DNA of 14,133 nt from RGIG7213 sp045657205 (GCA_045657205.1 JAZOSS010000006.1:1-14133); one strand, 5' to 3'. Positions 6,331 to 14,127 are shown, counted from the first letter of the stretch. Notes: generated by a model not told the origin, from the sequence alone. Made by a program: numbers and translations.

Positions 6331-8604
6331 TTAAAACTCATTATTTATATTTTTATACATTTCCGATACGCGTTTTACCACTTCATCTTCTCTGAGTCTG
6401 TCCTCGGCGTACGCCGTTCTCAAAAGCTCGTGCGGGATATACTCGTCGTACTTTTCAAATATCGGAACTTCGGACACGGCAACAAGCTCGTTTTTATCAA
6501 AGCCGTCTTCACAAAGTGCGTACAGCTTACTTATAAGCTCTCTTTCGCTGTTCCCTTCGTATTTAAACGTAAGATAACAGCATCCGTCAAACTCTATATT
6601 CGACACGTTCAGATACTTTGAATTTTTCGCCATCAGCTTTCTAAGCGTTCTGAAGCTTCTTGTGCCGAGCCACGGGAACATACAGTACGTCATTCCGCCG
6701 AGCGGTATGAGATACTTACCGTCAAGTCCTGCGTTCCGTGCAACCTTACGTGCGATACCAAGCCTTTTTTCAGCATTCGGTTTCAGATACGGATATACCT
6801 TATCCTCACACAGCACCTGTTTCATTCTTTCAAGAATACGCGTGTGTATTTCCCCGCTTTCACCCGGCCAGGTAACTTCCATTTTACCTTTAACGCCTTT
6901 GACGTAAATGAGCTTTCTTTGTATATCAAGCTCCGTTACCTCCCACACTCTGCCGGCTAAAGCAAAGCGGTCGCCGACGGGCGGCGGTGTCGTTATCGTG
7001 CCTATCTCGTCAGACTCGCAACGTACGGAAAAGTTTTCCGTATCCTTGAACACAGCATAAAATTTAAAGCTGTTTACTATTCTCTCCCCTGCAAGTCCGA
7101 TTATGAGCGTTTTTTCCTCGGTCATCTGAATATAATCGTTCTTTATCATACTTACAAGCAACGATTTATACTCGGGCTTCGTCACGTTTGCAAACGGCGG
7201 AAGTGATAAAACACGCTCCGCAAGTGCCTTTGCCGTTAATTCACCCGATGAAAAAAGTATAGACAGCGTTTGCTGAAACAAAAGCGAAAAAGGCAGTCTT
7301 TTTTCGCTCGGCGGTTCGATAAATCTTTCCTCTGCGTAAAGCTGAATTATCGCTATTGCTCTGATAAGCTCCCACGGAATAAGCTGCGGCATAGGCGTTT
7401 CGGGCAGCGGATTTTCCTCTCTGAACACCATAAACATTTCAGGAGGTGAGCCGCGTCTTCCGCTTCGTCCGAGTCTTTGTAAAAAGCTCGACACGGTATT
7501 CGGTGAATCTATCTGCATTATTCTTTCAAGTCTGCCGATATCGACACCGAGTTCAAGCGTTACGGTCGCACACGTAACGACGTTATACTCATCGTTTTTC
7601 ATTTTAAATTCAGCTTCTTCACGCAAAGACGCCGAAAGATTTCCGTGATGTATAAGAAAAATATCGGGATCGTTTCTGTTTTCCGCGATCTGTCGCAAGG
7701 TTGCCGTAATATATTCCGTTTGTTCTCTTGAGTTTGAAAACACAAGGCTTTTTTTATTCTTTACGCAATCGTAGACGTATTCGTACCCTGCATCAATGAC
7801 TGCACGGCGGCTTACGGGGTCTTTTGTTTTTTCTTCGACAAGCGACTGAACGTCGCTTGTTTTTGATGAATATTCCGAATTCGTTTGATCGAATTTTTCG
7901 TTTTGGATATAAAAATGTTCAAGAGCAAGGCGCCACGACGTCTTCCCTTCGTTCAGCACGGGTGCTTCACAAAAGCGGTAAGAGCCGCCGCTGAGCCATT
8001 TTTTAGCTATTTCCATATCGCCGACGGTTGCCGAAAGTCCGACACGGCGCACGTCTTTACCGATTATTTTTGCAATACGGTTAAGCTGGCATATTATCTG
8101 ATTTCCCCTATCCGTTCCCGTGAGTATGTGTATCTCGTCGATAACGATAAATCTTAAATCGCAAAACAGACGTACGATATCGTTTGATCTGTTCATCAGC
8201 ATACTTTCAAGCGATTCGGGTGTTATCTGCAGTATTCCTTTCGGATTTTTCAAAAGCTTTCCTTTATGCGACATAGAAACGTCACCGTGCCAATGAAACA
8301 CAGGTATATCACACTGACGCAAAAGCTCGTCGAGTCTTAAAAACTGGTCGTTTATAAGGCTTTTCAAGGGTGCTATATAAAGCACGCCTACACTTTGTGC
8401 AGGATCTTCGGAAAGCATTGAAATAATAGGAAAAAACGCTGCCTCCGTTTTTCCCGATGCGGTGGAGGAAGTAAGCAAAAGGTTATGTTCACTTTCAAAC
8501 AGCACCTCGGCGGCAGCCGTTTGCACCGCTCTTAACGACTGCCAGTTATGGCTGTAGATATAATCCTGTATTACAGGAGAAAATCTGTAAAAAACATCAG
8601 ACAT
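6331..8604 (-). CDS. Lhr-like superfamily 2 ATP-dependent helicase
   Basis: A 757-residue cytoplasmic SF2 helicase that would use ATP to unwind or translocate on nucleic acid, probably in DNA repair. Motifs in order: Q-region SLRAVQTAA (23-31), Walker A TSSTASGKT (45-53), motif Ia APLKSLIND (78-86), TPESLE (128-133), DEIH Walker B (156-159), SAT (191-193), the second RecA domain with LVFSNSREQTE (287-297) and HHGNLSASLREEAE (319-332), motif V TLELGVDIG (349-357) and motif VI QRLGRSGRR (376-384). The HHGxLS and QRLGRSGR motifs with DEIH are typical of Lhr. A winged-helix-like and beta-barrel tail follows (AGRVWEVTELD, about 550-560). At 757 residues it matches an Lhr core with a shortened tail, not the roughly 1500-residue E. 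coli Lhr. The ATG follows AAGGAA by a short spacer and lies 16 bp after the symporter stop, so they share an mRNA. Confidence 0.85.
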   Translation of the reverse strand: MSDVFYRFSPVIQDYIYSHNWQSLRAVQTAAAEVLFESEHNLLLTSSTASGKTEAAFFPIISMLSEDPAQSVGVLYIAPLKSLINDQFLRLDELLRQCDIPVFHWHGDVSMSHKGKLLKNPKGILQITPESLESMLMNRSNDIVRLFCDLRFIVIDEIHILTGTDRGNQIICQLNRIAKIIGKDVRRVGLSATVGDMEIAKKWLSGGSYRFCEAPVLNEGKTSWRLALEHFYIQNEKFDQTNSEYSSKTSDVQSLVEEKTKDPVSRRAVIDAGYEYVYDCVKNKKSLVFSNSREQTEYITATLRQIAENRNDPDIFLIHHGNLSASLREEAEFKMKNDEYNVVTCATVTLELGVDIGRLERIMQIDSPNTVSSFLQRLGRSGRRGSPPEMFMVFREENPLPETPMPQLIPWELIRAIAIIQLYAEERFIEPPSEKRLPFSLLFQQTLSILFSSGELTAKALAERVLSLPPFANVTKPEYKSLLVSMIKNDYIQMTEEKTLIIGLAGERIVNSFKFYAVFKDTENFSVRCESDEIGTITTPPPVGDRFALAGRVWEVTELDIQRKLIYVKGVKGKMEVTWPGESGEIHTRILERMKQVLCEDKVYPYLKPNAEKRLGIARKVARNAGLDGKYLIPLGGMTYCMFPWLGTRSFRTLRKLMAKNSKYLNVSNIEFDGCCYLTFKYEGNSERELISKLYALCEDGFDKNELVAVSEVPIFEKYDEYIPHELLRTAYAEDRLREDEVVKRVSEMYKNINNEF

Positions 8605-8620
8605 TTTTTATTCCTTGTAA

Positions 8621-10021
8621 TCAGTTCCAATAATCAACGTCGTGCGGAAGGTCGATATTTTCCGCTTTGAAAACGGGATCCTTCCCTTCTTTACGCTGTT
8701 TATCGTAATCGTTAAGCGCACGCATAGCATATTTGCCGAGTATTACGATAACGGGAATATTTATTATCGTCATAGCTCCCATCGTGATATCTGCAATATC
8801 CCAGAGAAGTCCTGCGCTGAGTCCCGCACCTATGAAAATAACAAGCGATGCTATTATGCGGTACACAGTTTCAAATTTCTTACTCGGTTCTTTTTTAAGT
8901 ATGAAGAATATACATTGATCTACGTAATAAAGGTTACCCAAAAGCGTTGTAAAAGCGAACAGTATCATTGCGGCTGTTATAAATATCGGGCCGAAATCAC
9001 CGAAAACCGTTGCAAGAGAGGTCTGTATATACGGTGCTCCCGCAAGCTCGCTTGTGGGCTCAACACCCGAACACATACACATAAACGCCGTTGCACTGCA
9101 TATGAGGATCGTATCTATAAATACCGAAAGGATCTGCACAAGCCCCTGCTTTACAGGATGGCTTACGTCAGCGGATGCCGAAGCATTGGGGGCAGAGCCG
9201 ACACCTGCTTCGTTTGAGAAAAGTCCTCTTTTTATACCGTACATAATGCACGAACCGCTGAAGCCTCCGAATATTGCACGGAAATCAAACGCTTCCGTAA
9301 ATATACGTGAAAAGACGCCGGGAAGTGATGTGATATTCATAGCAACGACGACAAGCGCAACCGCCACATACGCCACACCCATTATCGGAACGAGTGCCGA
9401 TGTTGCTTTTATTATACGTTTTCCTCCGCCAAGCAGGCAGTATCCGACAACGGCGGCGATAATAAAGCCTATTATCCAGGGGGAATACTGTTTATCATAA
9501 AAGCTGTACGCCGAGAAAGTTGACTGCAGATTATACGATGCGAGCATATTGAATCCAAAGCCGTACGTTATTATCAGAAGAACGGAAAAAAGCACGGCAA
9601 GACCTCTTGAACCGAGAGCCGTCTGTATATAATATGCGGGACCGCCGTGGCTTTCGCCGTTTTCGCCCCTCTTTTTATAGATCTGTGCCAAAGTGCTTTC
9701 AACCAAAGCGGATGCACCGCCGATAAGGGCAATTATCCACATCCAGAAAACGGAACCGAAACCGCCAAGGCAAAGAGCAGTTGACACACCGACGATGTTT
9801 CCCGTACCGACGCGGGAAGCCGTTGATACCATAAGTGCCTGGAAGGACGAAACGCTTTTTCCGTCCGTCGGCTTTTCGGTAACTGACTTTATTTGCTGAC
9901 CTAAAAGCCTGAACTGTGCAAAACGTGACCTTAATGTAAAATAAAGGCCTGCCAGAACAAGTATTATGATAAGCACGTAGCTGTAAAGCGCATTGCTTAT
10001 AAATGAAATTATCTCACTCAT
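8621..10021 (-). CDS. AGCS family sodium:alanine/glycine symporter
   Basis: A 466-residue integral membrane transporter expected to take up alanine or glycine together with sodium. The ATG at 10021 is chosen because AGGAG stands 7 nt upstream; the open frame continues 13 codons further back, into the promoter. Family signatures are clear: STASRVGTGNIVGVSTAL (66-83), GGPAYYIQ (126-133), and SNEAGVGSAPNASASA (269-284) followed by a polar HPVKQG. About ten or eleven hydrophobic segments are distributed over the protein, and the soluble C-terminal tail (about 440-466, NDYDKQRKEGKDPVFKAENI) is charged. Length is normal for AlsT/YaaJ-type proteins. It is the promoter-proximal gene of a two-gene unit with the helicase. 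Exact substrate (alanine, glycine, glutamine) is not determined by sequence alone. Confidence 0.93.
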   Translation of the reverse strand: MSEIISFISNALYSYVLIIILVLAGLYFTLRSRFAQFRLLGQQIKSVTEKPTDGKSVSSFQALMVSTASRVGTGNIVGVSTALCLGGFGSVFWMWIIALIGGASALVESTLAQIYKKRGENGESHGGPAYYIQTALGSRGLAVLFSVLLIITYGFGFNMLASYNLQSTFSAYSFYDKQYSPWIIGFIIAAVVGYCLLGGGKRIIKATSALVPIMGVAYVAVALVVVAMNITSLPGVFSRIFTEAFDFRAIFGGFSGSCIMYGIKRGLFSNEAGVGSAPNASASADVSHPVKQGLVQILSVFIDTILICSATAFMCMCSGVEPTSELAGAPYIQTSLATVFGDFGPIFITAAMILFAFTTLLGNLYYVDQCIFFILKKEPSKKFETVYRIIASLVIFIGAGLSAGLLWDIADITMGAMTIINIPVIVILGKYAMRALNDYDKQRKEGKDPVFKAENIDLPHDVDYWN

Positions 10022-10050
10022 TTTCAAACTCCTAATATGTAATACGATAT

Positions 10051-10079
10051 ATTGTACCATATTTTTTCATATTAATCAA
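10051..10079 (-). promoter_or_regulatory. Extended -10 promoter of the symporter-helicase operon
   Basis: Minus strand TTGATT (10079-10074), exact 17-bp spacer, TGG-TACAAT with -10 at 10056-10051, i.e. an extended -10 TGn motif. Predicted start of transcription is near 10044, leaving a leader of about 23 nt with the AGGAG site. Confidence 0.75.
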
Positions 10080-10103
10080 CCTTTTGCGAATAATAAATGA
10101 AAA

Positions 10104-10131
10104 TTGGCAGAGAAAACATCTTCTCTGCCAA
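10104..10131 (-). terminator. Intrinsic terminator of purC
   Basis: Perfect 11-bp stem TTGGCAGAGAA (10104-10114) and TTCTCTGCCAA (10121-10131) with a 6-base loop. Read on the minus strand it is followed by TTTTCATTT. It lies 15 bp after the purC stop and just upstream of the symporter promoter, so the two units are separate. Confidence 0.8.
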
Positions 10132-10146
10132 AAATTCTATACGTTT

Positions 10147-10830
10147 TTATCTGTTAAGTATAAGCTTTGTAAGCTCAACGGGATCAACGATCTTGCCGTC
10201 TTTGTAAACACGCATATTACCTGATGCTATTTCGTCGATGAGTATTACCTCGTCGTTATTGTAACCGAACTCAAATTTGATATCCCAAAGATCAAGTCCG
10301 ATGGATTTAAGATCGTCTGCAACTATCTTTGTGATCTTGAGTGTCTGCTCCTTCATGCTCTCGAACATAGCGGGAGTCATTACGCCGAGTGCCGCAAGAC
10401 CTTCGCCTGTTACAAGCGGATCTCCCTTTGCATCATTCTTGAACGTACATTCAACGTATCCGCCTTCAAGAGGTGTACCGTCTTCGATATATTCGCCGTA
10501 TCTGCGGATAAAGCTACCCGTTGCAACGAGTCTGCAAATAACTTCAAGTCCCTTACCGAACACCTTACCGGGAAGAACTTCCATCGTTGCATCGTCAAGA
10601 TTTGCACTGACGTAGTGGGTTTTGATACCTGCAGCTTTGAGCAATTCAAAATAGTGGATAGATGTTTCAAGGTTTGCACGGCCTATGCCTTCGATCGTAA
10701 GTCCGACAGTGTTTTCACCGGGATCGAACACGCCGTCTTTTCCCGTGCAGTCATCCTTGAACTTCAACATTACATTTCCGTTATCAAGTGAGTAAACGTC
10801 CTTTGTTTTTCCTTCGTAAATCTTTTTCAT
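10147..10830 (-). CDS. purC: Phosphoribosylaminoimidazole-succinocarboxamide synthase (SAICAR synthetase)
   Basis: A 227-residue cytoplasmic enzyme of de novo purine synthesis that joins CAIR and aspartate with ATP to give SAICAR. Recognisable landmarks: MKKIYEGKTKDVY (1-13), the ATP-binding N-terminus; LKFKDDCTGKDGVFDPGEN (22-40); FGKGLEVICRLVATGSFIRR (91-110), the substrate-binding centre; LWDIKFEFGY (181-190); and ILIDEIASGNMRVYKDGK (196-213), which carries the conserved DE of the metal site. The usual 'DEISPDTxR' is replaced by DEIASGNMR, which I recall as normal in a clostridial PurC branch. Length is normal. AAAGGAG lies 8 nt before the start. It is a single gene with its own terminator, away from other pur genes. 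A weak promoter, TTGAGA (10922-10917) and TATACA (10897-10892) with a 19-bp spacer, may serve it. I see no purine riboswitch in the leader. Confidence 0.95.
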   Translation of the reverse strand: MKKIYEGKTKDVYSLDNGNVMLKFKDDCTGKDGVFDPGENTVGLTIEGIGRANLETSIHYFELLKAAGIKTHYVSANLDDATMEVLPGKVFGKGLEVICRLVATGSFIRRYGEYIEDGTPLEGGYVECTFKNDAKGDPLVTGEGLAALGVMTPAMFESMKEQTLKITKIVADDLKSIGLDLWDIKFEFGYNNDEVILIDEIASGNMRVYKDGKIVDPVELTKLILNR

Positions 10831-10951
10831 ACGTAAGACTCCTTTGTGGTAATAAAATTACGGAAGTTATTTTATCACACTTTTTTTAATTTGTATAGTG
10901 TTTTTTCAAAAAAATTTCTCAAATTACCGTTTTTTTCTTTCTTACTGTGCC

Positions 10952-10979
10952 TTGACAAAAAGCAAAAAAGGTGTATAAT
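10952..10979 (+). promoter_or_regulatory. Sigma-A promoter of the HMA metallochaperone gene
   Basis: Consensus TTGACA (10952-10957), 16-bp spacer, consensus TATAAT (10974-10979). The predicted transcription start is near 10986, inside the palindrome at 10983-10998. Confidence 0.85.
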
Positions 10980-10982
10980 GAT

Positions 10983-10998
10983 GTTAGCAAAGGCTAAC
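10983..10998. promoter_or_regulatory. Candidate operator GTTAGC-N4-GCTAAC over the transcription start
   Basis: Perfect 6-4-6 palindrome beginning 4 bp after the -10 box and covering the predicted +1. A repressor bound here would block the promoter. The TTAG/CTAA arms recall boxes of the iron/manganese-dependent DtxR family, though the full DtxR consensus is not met. A hairpin at the 5' end of the mRNA is an alternative role. Confidence 0.5.
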
Positions 10999-11010
10999 TT
11001 GGAGGCAATT

Positions 11011-11268
11011 ATGGAAAAAATAACGCTTAATATTGACGGTATGATGTGTGTTAGATGCGAAGCACACATGAATGAAACGGCAAAAAAGATGCTTGGTACA
11101 ACAAAAGTATCATCCTTTCACAAAGACAAGAAAACGGTAATAATAACCGATAAAAAAATAAGCGACGAACAACTCAGACAAGCAGTTGAAAAAGCGGGAT
11201 ACAAGCTTTTAAAAATCGAAAGAAGCACCGAAGAAAAGAAAGGTATATTTTCAATATTCAAAAAATAA
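11011..11268 (+). CDS. Small heavy-metal-associated (HMA) domain protein
   Basis: An 85-residue cytoplasmic metal-binding protein of the ferredoxin-like HMA fold, like CopZ and the N-terminal domains of metal ATPases. It would bind a soft metal ion (Cu+, Zn2+ or similar) and hand it to a pump. The metal site is GMMCVRCEAH (10-19) with Cys13 and Cys16 in MxCxxC; the strands and helix ITLNIDG, HMNETAKKMLG, TVIITD and DEQLRQAVEKAGY follow in the standard order. A 15-residue basic tail ends KKGIFSIFKK. I placed the start at 11011 because GGAGG (11001-11005) is directly upstream. Longer in-frame starts fall in or before the -10 box. The metal ATPase at 12112-13980 lacks this domain, so this protein is its likely partner. 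The metal is not decided. Confidence 0.85.
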   Translation: MEKITLNIDGMMCVRCEAHMNETAKKMLGTTKVSSFHKDKKTVIITDKKISDEQLRQAVEKAGYKLLKIERSTEEKKGIFSIFKK

Positions 11269-11322
11269 ATAAGAGGTTGACTCAAGTTGATTTTTGAGAA
11301 AAAACCTTTGTTAGAATAATAC

Positions 11323-11362
11323 AAAAACACTTGCTTATCTGCTGTGATACGCAAGTGTTTTT
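11323..11362. terminator. Bidirectional terminator between HMA gene and TetR gene
   Basis: AAAAACACTTGC (11323-11334), 16-base loop, GCAAGTGTTTTT (11351-11362). Twelve perfect pairs with A- and T-runs at the ends, so it can serve both convergent genes. Between the HMA stop and this hairpin there is a weaker nested pairing: AGGTT (11274-11278) with AACCT (11303-11307), and CTCAA (11281-11285) with TTGAG (11294-11298). Confidence 0.75.
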
Positions 11363-11381
11363 ATATATAGGTTGTCTGTTT

Positions 11382-11933
11382 TTATTTTTTCGGTATAAGA
11401 GATAAAAAGTCCTCGGAAAGCTGTTCGGGTGGTATCTGTGTTTTGTCCTTTATCCACCACTTGACCGTTTCGGCAAAGCTTACGGAAAGGTGGTTTAACA
11501 AATAATCGCGGCGCACGTTCGGTGTAAAATCATCAATGTGATCTGAAAAAAGCTGTGAAAGATACTCTTTGAAATATTTCATAAACACTTCCCCGCCCTC
11601 GCAGGTAAGTATACCCGAAATGTCGGATCTGCTGTATTTGACGTGGTAAAGCAAGTGGGTGAGTTTTGTTTTAAGGTCTGCCTCACAGTCGGAAAAATCG
11701 TGTGTTTTCTCGCACATTATCGGCTCCTTTGCAAAAACGTGGCCGAAAATATCCGTACACATTTCATAAAGCAGATCGTCTTTCGTTTCAAAATGAGAAT
11801 AAAACGTACTGCGTCCGACGTTTGCACCGTCGATTATCTGCTGTACGGTTATACGGTCGTATCTTTTCGTTTTTAACAAGGTATTGAATGAATTGAAAAT
11901 AAGAGCCCTCGTTTTTTGCTGTCTTCTGTCCAC
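11382..11933 (-). CDS. TetR/AcrR family transcriptional regulator
   Basis: A 183-residue DNA-binding regulator, normally a homodimeric repressor released by a small ligand. The N-terminal helix-turn-helix is typical: RITVQQIIDGANVGRSTFYS (27-46) followed by HFETKDDLLYEM (47-58). The remaining 125 residues are the ligand and dimer domain, with AETVKWWIKDKTQIPPEQL (about 154-172), a pattern of the TetR_C_7-like group. It starts with GTG at 11933; AGGAG lies 8 nt upstream and no in-frame ATG fits. It is transcribed away from the metal ATPase gene, with a palindrome in the shared control region, so it most likely controls the ATPase and itself. TetR regulators of metal pumps are less common than ArsR, CsoR or MerR types. 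Confidence 0.9.
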   Translation of the reverse strand: MDRRQQKTRALIFNSFNTLLKTKRYDRITVQQIIDGANVGRSTFYSHFETKDDLLYEMCTDIFGHVFAKEPIMCEKTHDFSDCEADLKTKLTHLLYHVKYSRSDISGILTCEGGEVFMKYFKEYLSQLFSDHIDDFTPNVRRDYLLNHLSVSFAETVKWWIKDKTQIPPEQLSEDFLSLIPKK

Positions 11934-11954
11934 ACTATCATCTCCTACGACTTT

Positions 11955-11983
11955 ATTATATATCTGTATTTTATCGCTGTCAA
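11955..11983 (-). promoter_or_regulatory. Consensus sigma-A promoter of the TetR gene
   Basis: Minus strand TTGACA (11983-11978), exact 17-bp spacer, TATAAT (11960-11955): full match to consensus in both boxes. A regulator gene with so strong a promoter is usually kept low by autorepression; the palindrome at 11992-12010 lies 8 bp upstream of the -35. Confidence 0.85.
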
Positions 11984-11991
11984 GTGAAAAG

Positions 11992-12010
11992 AATGTACAT
12001 TTCGTACATT
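11992..12010. promoter_or_regulatory. Candidate TetR operator, AATGTAC-N5-GTACATT
   Basis: Perfect 7-5-7 palindrome, 19 bp, of the size bound by a TetR dimer. It lies between the divergent promoters: 8 bp from the -35 of the TetR gene and 35 bp upstream of the -35 of the ATPase gene. This position allows control of both genes. Binding is inferred from position and symmetry only. Confidence 0.6.
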
Positions 12011-12045
12011 TTGTTCAGTATCTTACACTATGACTTGTTTGTGTG

Positions 12046-12074
12046 TTGATTTTTCTGTCAGATGCACATATAAT
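12046..12074 (+). promoter_or_regulatory. Sigma-A promoter of the P-type ATPase gene
   Basis: TTGATT (12046-12051), exact 17-bp spacer, TATAAT (12069-12074). Predicted transcription start near 12081, leader of about 31 nt with AAAGGA (12095-12100). Confidence 0.8.
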
Positions 12075-12111
12075 ATCATCAGAGCAGTTGCAAGAAAGGA
12101 ATTTTTATATT

Positions 12112-13980
12112 ATGAAAATACTGTTTGAAATACTCGAAAGCAAGATATCACTTGCAATAAGCGGTGTTTGCCTTGCTTTGAGCCTTATTTTAAGTCTTAC
12201 AAAAACCGAATTTATTTTTGATCCTGCAATAATAACCGTAATATTATCGGGATTGCCGTTACTGTTCAACGCCATTCGCAAGCTGATACGCAACAAGGGG
12301 CTTGCAAAAATATCATCGGCACTTCTTATATCCATTGCAATGGGTGCATCAATATACATAGGCGAATTGTTTGCCGCAGGTGAGGTTGCATTTATTATGG
12401 CTATAGGTGAGCTGCTTGAAGATATGACGACGAAAAGAGCCAAACGCGGACTTAAAAAGCTTATGGAAATTGCCCCCGATACGGCAAGAAAGCTGAACGG
12501 CGAAAAAGAAGAAATGATCCGCGCCGACACACTTTGCGAAGGTGATATAATACGCATACTTCCCGGTGAAAAAATACCTGCCGACTGCAGGATAATAAAG
12601 GGTGAAACGTCAGTTGATCAATCAATCGTAACGGGTGAATCCGTGCCATACGACAAAACAGTCGGTGATGAAGTTTTCTGCGGTACGGTCAACTGCTTCG
12701 GTGCATTCGACGCCGTTGTCACGTGTGTCGGCGAAAACAGCTCTCTTAACAAACTCATCCGTCTTATAAAGGAAGCAGAAGAAAAGAAAGCTCCTATGCA
12801 CAGAACGGCTGACAAATGGGCAAGTATCCTCGTTCCCGTCGCACTTCTGATAGCGATCATCGCATACTTTATTCCTCCGTTTGATATACAGCGTGCCGTC
12901 ACCGTTCTCGTTGTTTTCTGTCCTTGTGCGCTCGTGCTTGCAACGCCGACGGCTATAATGGCGGCAATAGGTCAGGCAACGAAGCACGGTGTTATAATCA
13001 AGTCGGGCGAAGCACTTGAAAATATGGGTAAAGTTGACACGGTCGCCTTTGACAAAACAGGCACTATAACGTACGGTTCGCTTGAAATATGCGACGTTAT
13101 CCCCTTTGGCGTATCGGAAAAAGAGCTTCTTTCATCCGTCACACGTGCCGAAACTCTGAGCGGTCATCCCATATCACGTGCCATCGTTTCACATTGTCAA
13201 AAACTCAAAATAGACACGTCAAGTGCCGGCGTTACGGATTTTCTGATGGAATCGGGAAAAGGCATAACGGCATCCGTTGACGGAAATAAAATGCTGTGCG
13301 GTAACGAAAGACTTATGACGGACAACAGAATTATTATTCCGAATGAAGCATTATCAGCTCTCGACAGATTAAAAAGCGATGGCAAGGCTTTCGTCATCTG
13401 TTCTCGAAACGGCGAGCTTATCGGAATTATCGCTTTGTCCGACAAGCTCCGCGAGGACTCCAAAGACGTCATCGAAGCTCTTTCAAAACAAAACGTATCT
13501 TCCGTTTTGCTTACGGGTGATAACGCGGAAACGGCAAGGATGTTTGCACAGAAAACGGGCATCGAAAACGTAAAAGCAAACCTTCTGCCCGAAGACAAGG
13601 TGACGTGCATAGAACAGCTAAAAGCAAGCGGTAAGACCGTGTGTATGATAGGTGACGGAGTAAACGACGCCCCTGCTCTCAAACGTGCCGACGTCGGTAT
13701 TGCCATGGGCGGTATCGGAAGCGATATCGCAGAGGAATCATCGGGCATCGTTCTTCTCGGTGATGACATCAAAAAGCTTCCCTACCTTAAACGTCTTGCA
13801 AAAGCAACGCTTAACACGATAAAATTCAGTATATCCTTATCCCTTATAATAAACGCCGCGGCAATCATCCTTTCTCTTTTAAATCTGCTTGATCCCGTAA
13901 CGGGCGCACTCGTGCACAATGCAGGATCCTGCCTTGTCGTACTTATCGCCGCCTGCCTTTACGACAGAAAGTTTATATAA
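12112..13980 (+). CDS. P1B-type heavy-metal-translocating ATPase without HMA domain
   Basis: A 622-residue membrane pump that moves soft metal ions across the membrane using ATP. The start is the ATG after AAAGGA; the open frame extends 23 codons upstream through the promoter and is rejected. Motifs: actuator TGES (174-177), the metal-path CPC (270-272) in CPCALVLATPTAIMAAIG, the phosphorylation site DKTGT (314-318), the P1B-specific HP in SGHPISRAI (350-358), TGDN (468-471), GDGVNDAP (514-521). Hydrophobic segments match the eight-helix P1B plan. No MxCxxC domain precedes the first helix, so metal delivery may come from the separate HMA protein. CPCALVLATPT lies between the Cu(I) form (CPCALGLATPT) and the Zn form (CPCALVISTP). 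The last helix carries HNAGSCLVV (602-610) where Zn pumps have an ADxGA-type motif. Metal choice is therefore open; Zn, Cd, Mn and Fe remain possible. Confidence 0.9.
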   Translation: MKILFEILESKISLAISGVCLALSLILSLTKTEFIFDPAIITVILSGLPLLFNAIRKLIRNKGLAKISSALLISIAMGASIYIGELFAAGEVAFIMAIGELLEDMTTKRAKRGLKKLMEIAPDTARKLNGEKEEMIRADTLCEGDIIRILPGEKIPADCRIIKGETSVDQSIVTGESVPYDKTVGDEVFCGTVNCFGAFDAVVTCVGENSSLNKLIRLIKEAEEKKAPMHRTADKWASILVPVALLIAIIAYFIPPFDIQRAVTVLVVFCPCALVLATPTAIMAAIGQATKHGVIIKSGEALENMGKVDTVAFDKTGTITYGSLEICDVIPFGVSEKELLSSVTRAETLSGHPISRAIVSHCQKLKIDTSSAGVTDFLMESGKGITASVDGNKMLCGNERLMTDNRIIIPNEALSALDRLKSDGKAFVICSRNGELIGIIALSDKLREDSKDVIEALSKQNVSSVLLTGDNAETARMFAQKTGIENVKANLLPEDKVTCIEQLKASGKTVCMIGDGVNDAPALKRADVGIAMGGIGSDIAEESSGIVLLGDDIKKLPYLKRLAKATLNTIKFSISLSLIINAAAIILSLLNLLDPVTGALVHNAGSCLVVLIAACLYDRKFI

Positions 13981-14080
13981 AGGACGTTTCTAAATAAATT
14001 TATATTTTCAATTTCAGTTTTGATCATCCTAAAAAAAGCATCTCCGCCGCGTTTGGGTACATTATAAGTATTCAATATAA

Positions 14081-14127
14081 AAGCTGTATTGGATGTGGAA
14101 TTTCACATTCAATACAGCTTGTTTTTT
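14081..14127 (+). terminator. Intrinsic terminator after the P-type ATPase gene
   Basis: 17-bp stem, AAGCTGTATTGGATGTG (14081-14097) with CACATTCAATACAGCTT (14104-14120), one G-T wobble, 6-base loop, followed by GTTTTTT (14121-14127). It is 100 bp after the ATPase stop; the stretch between (13981-14080) shows no gene. Confidence 0.8.

Noticed and set aside
8642..9217. 191-codon open frame antisense to the symporter gene
   Set aside because: Composition is Arg/Tyr/Cys-rich without domains, and it lies opposite a strongly conserved coding frame; a shadow.
10831..10950. Purine riboswitch in front of purC
   Set aside because: The leader lacks the conserved loop and core bases of the purine riboswitch and is too short and A/T-rich to fold like one.
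10846..11010. Longer N-terminus of the HMA protein
   Set aside because: It covers the promoter boxes and the palindrome; GGAGG directly precedes the ATG at 11011, where the HMA fold starts.
12043..12111. Longer N-terminus of the P-type ATPase
   Set aside because: It overlaps the promoter at 12046-12074, so most of it would not be transcribed.
13197..13772. 191-codon open frame antisense to the ATPase gene
   Set aside because: Ser/Ile-rich shadow of the conserved P-type ATPase motifs on the other strand, with no start signal.
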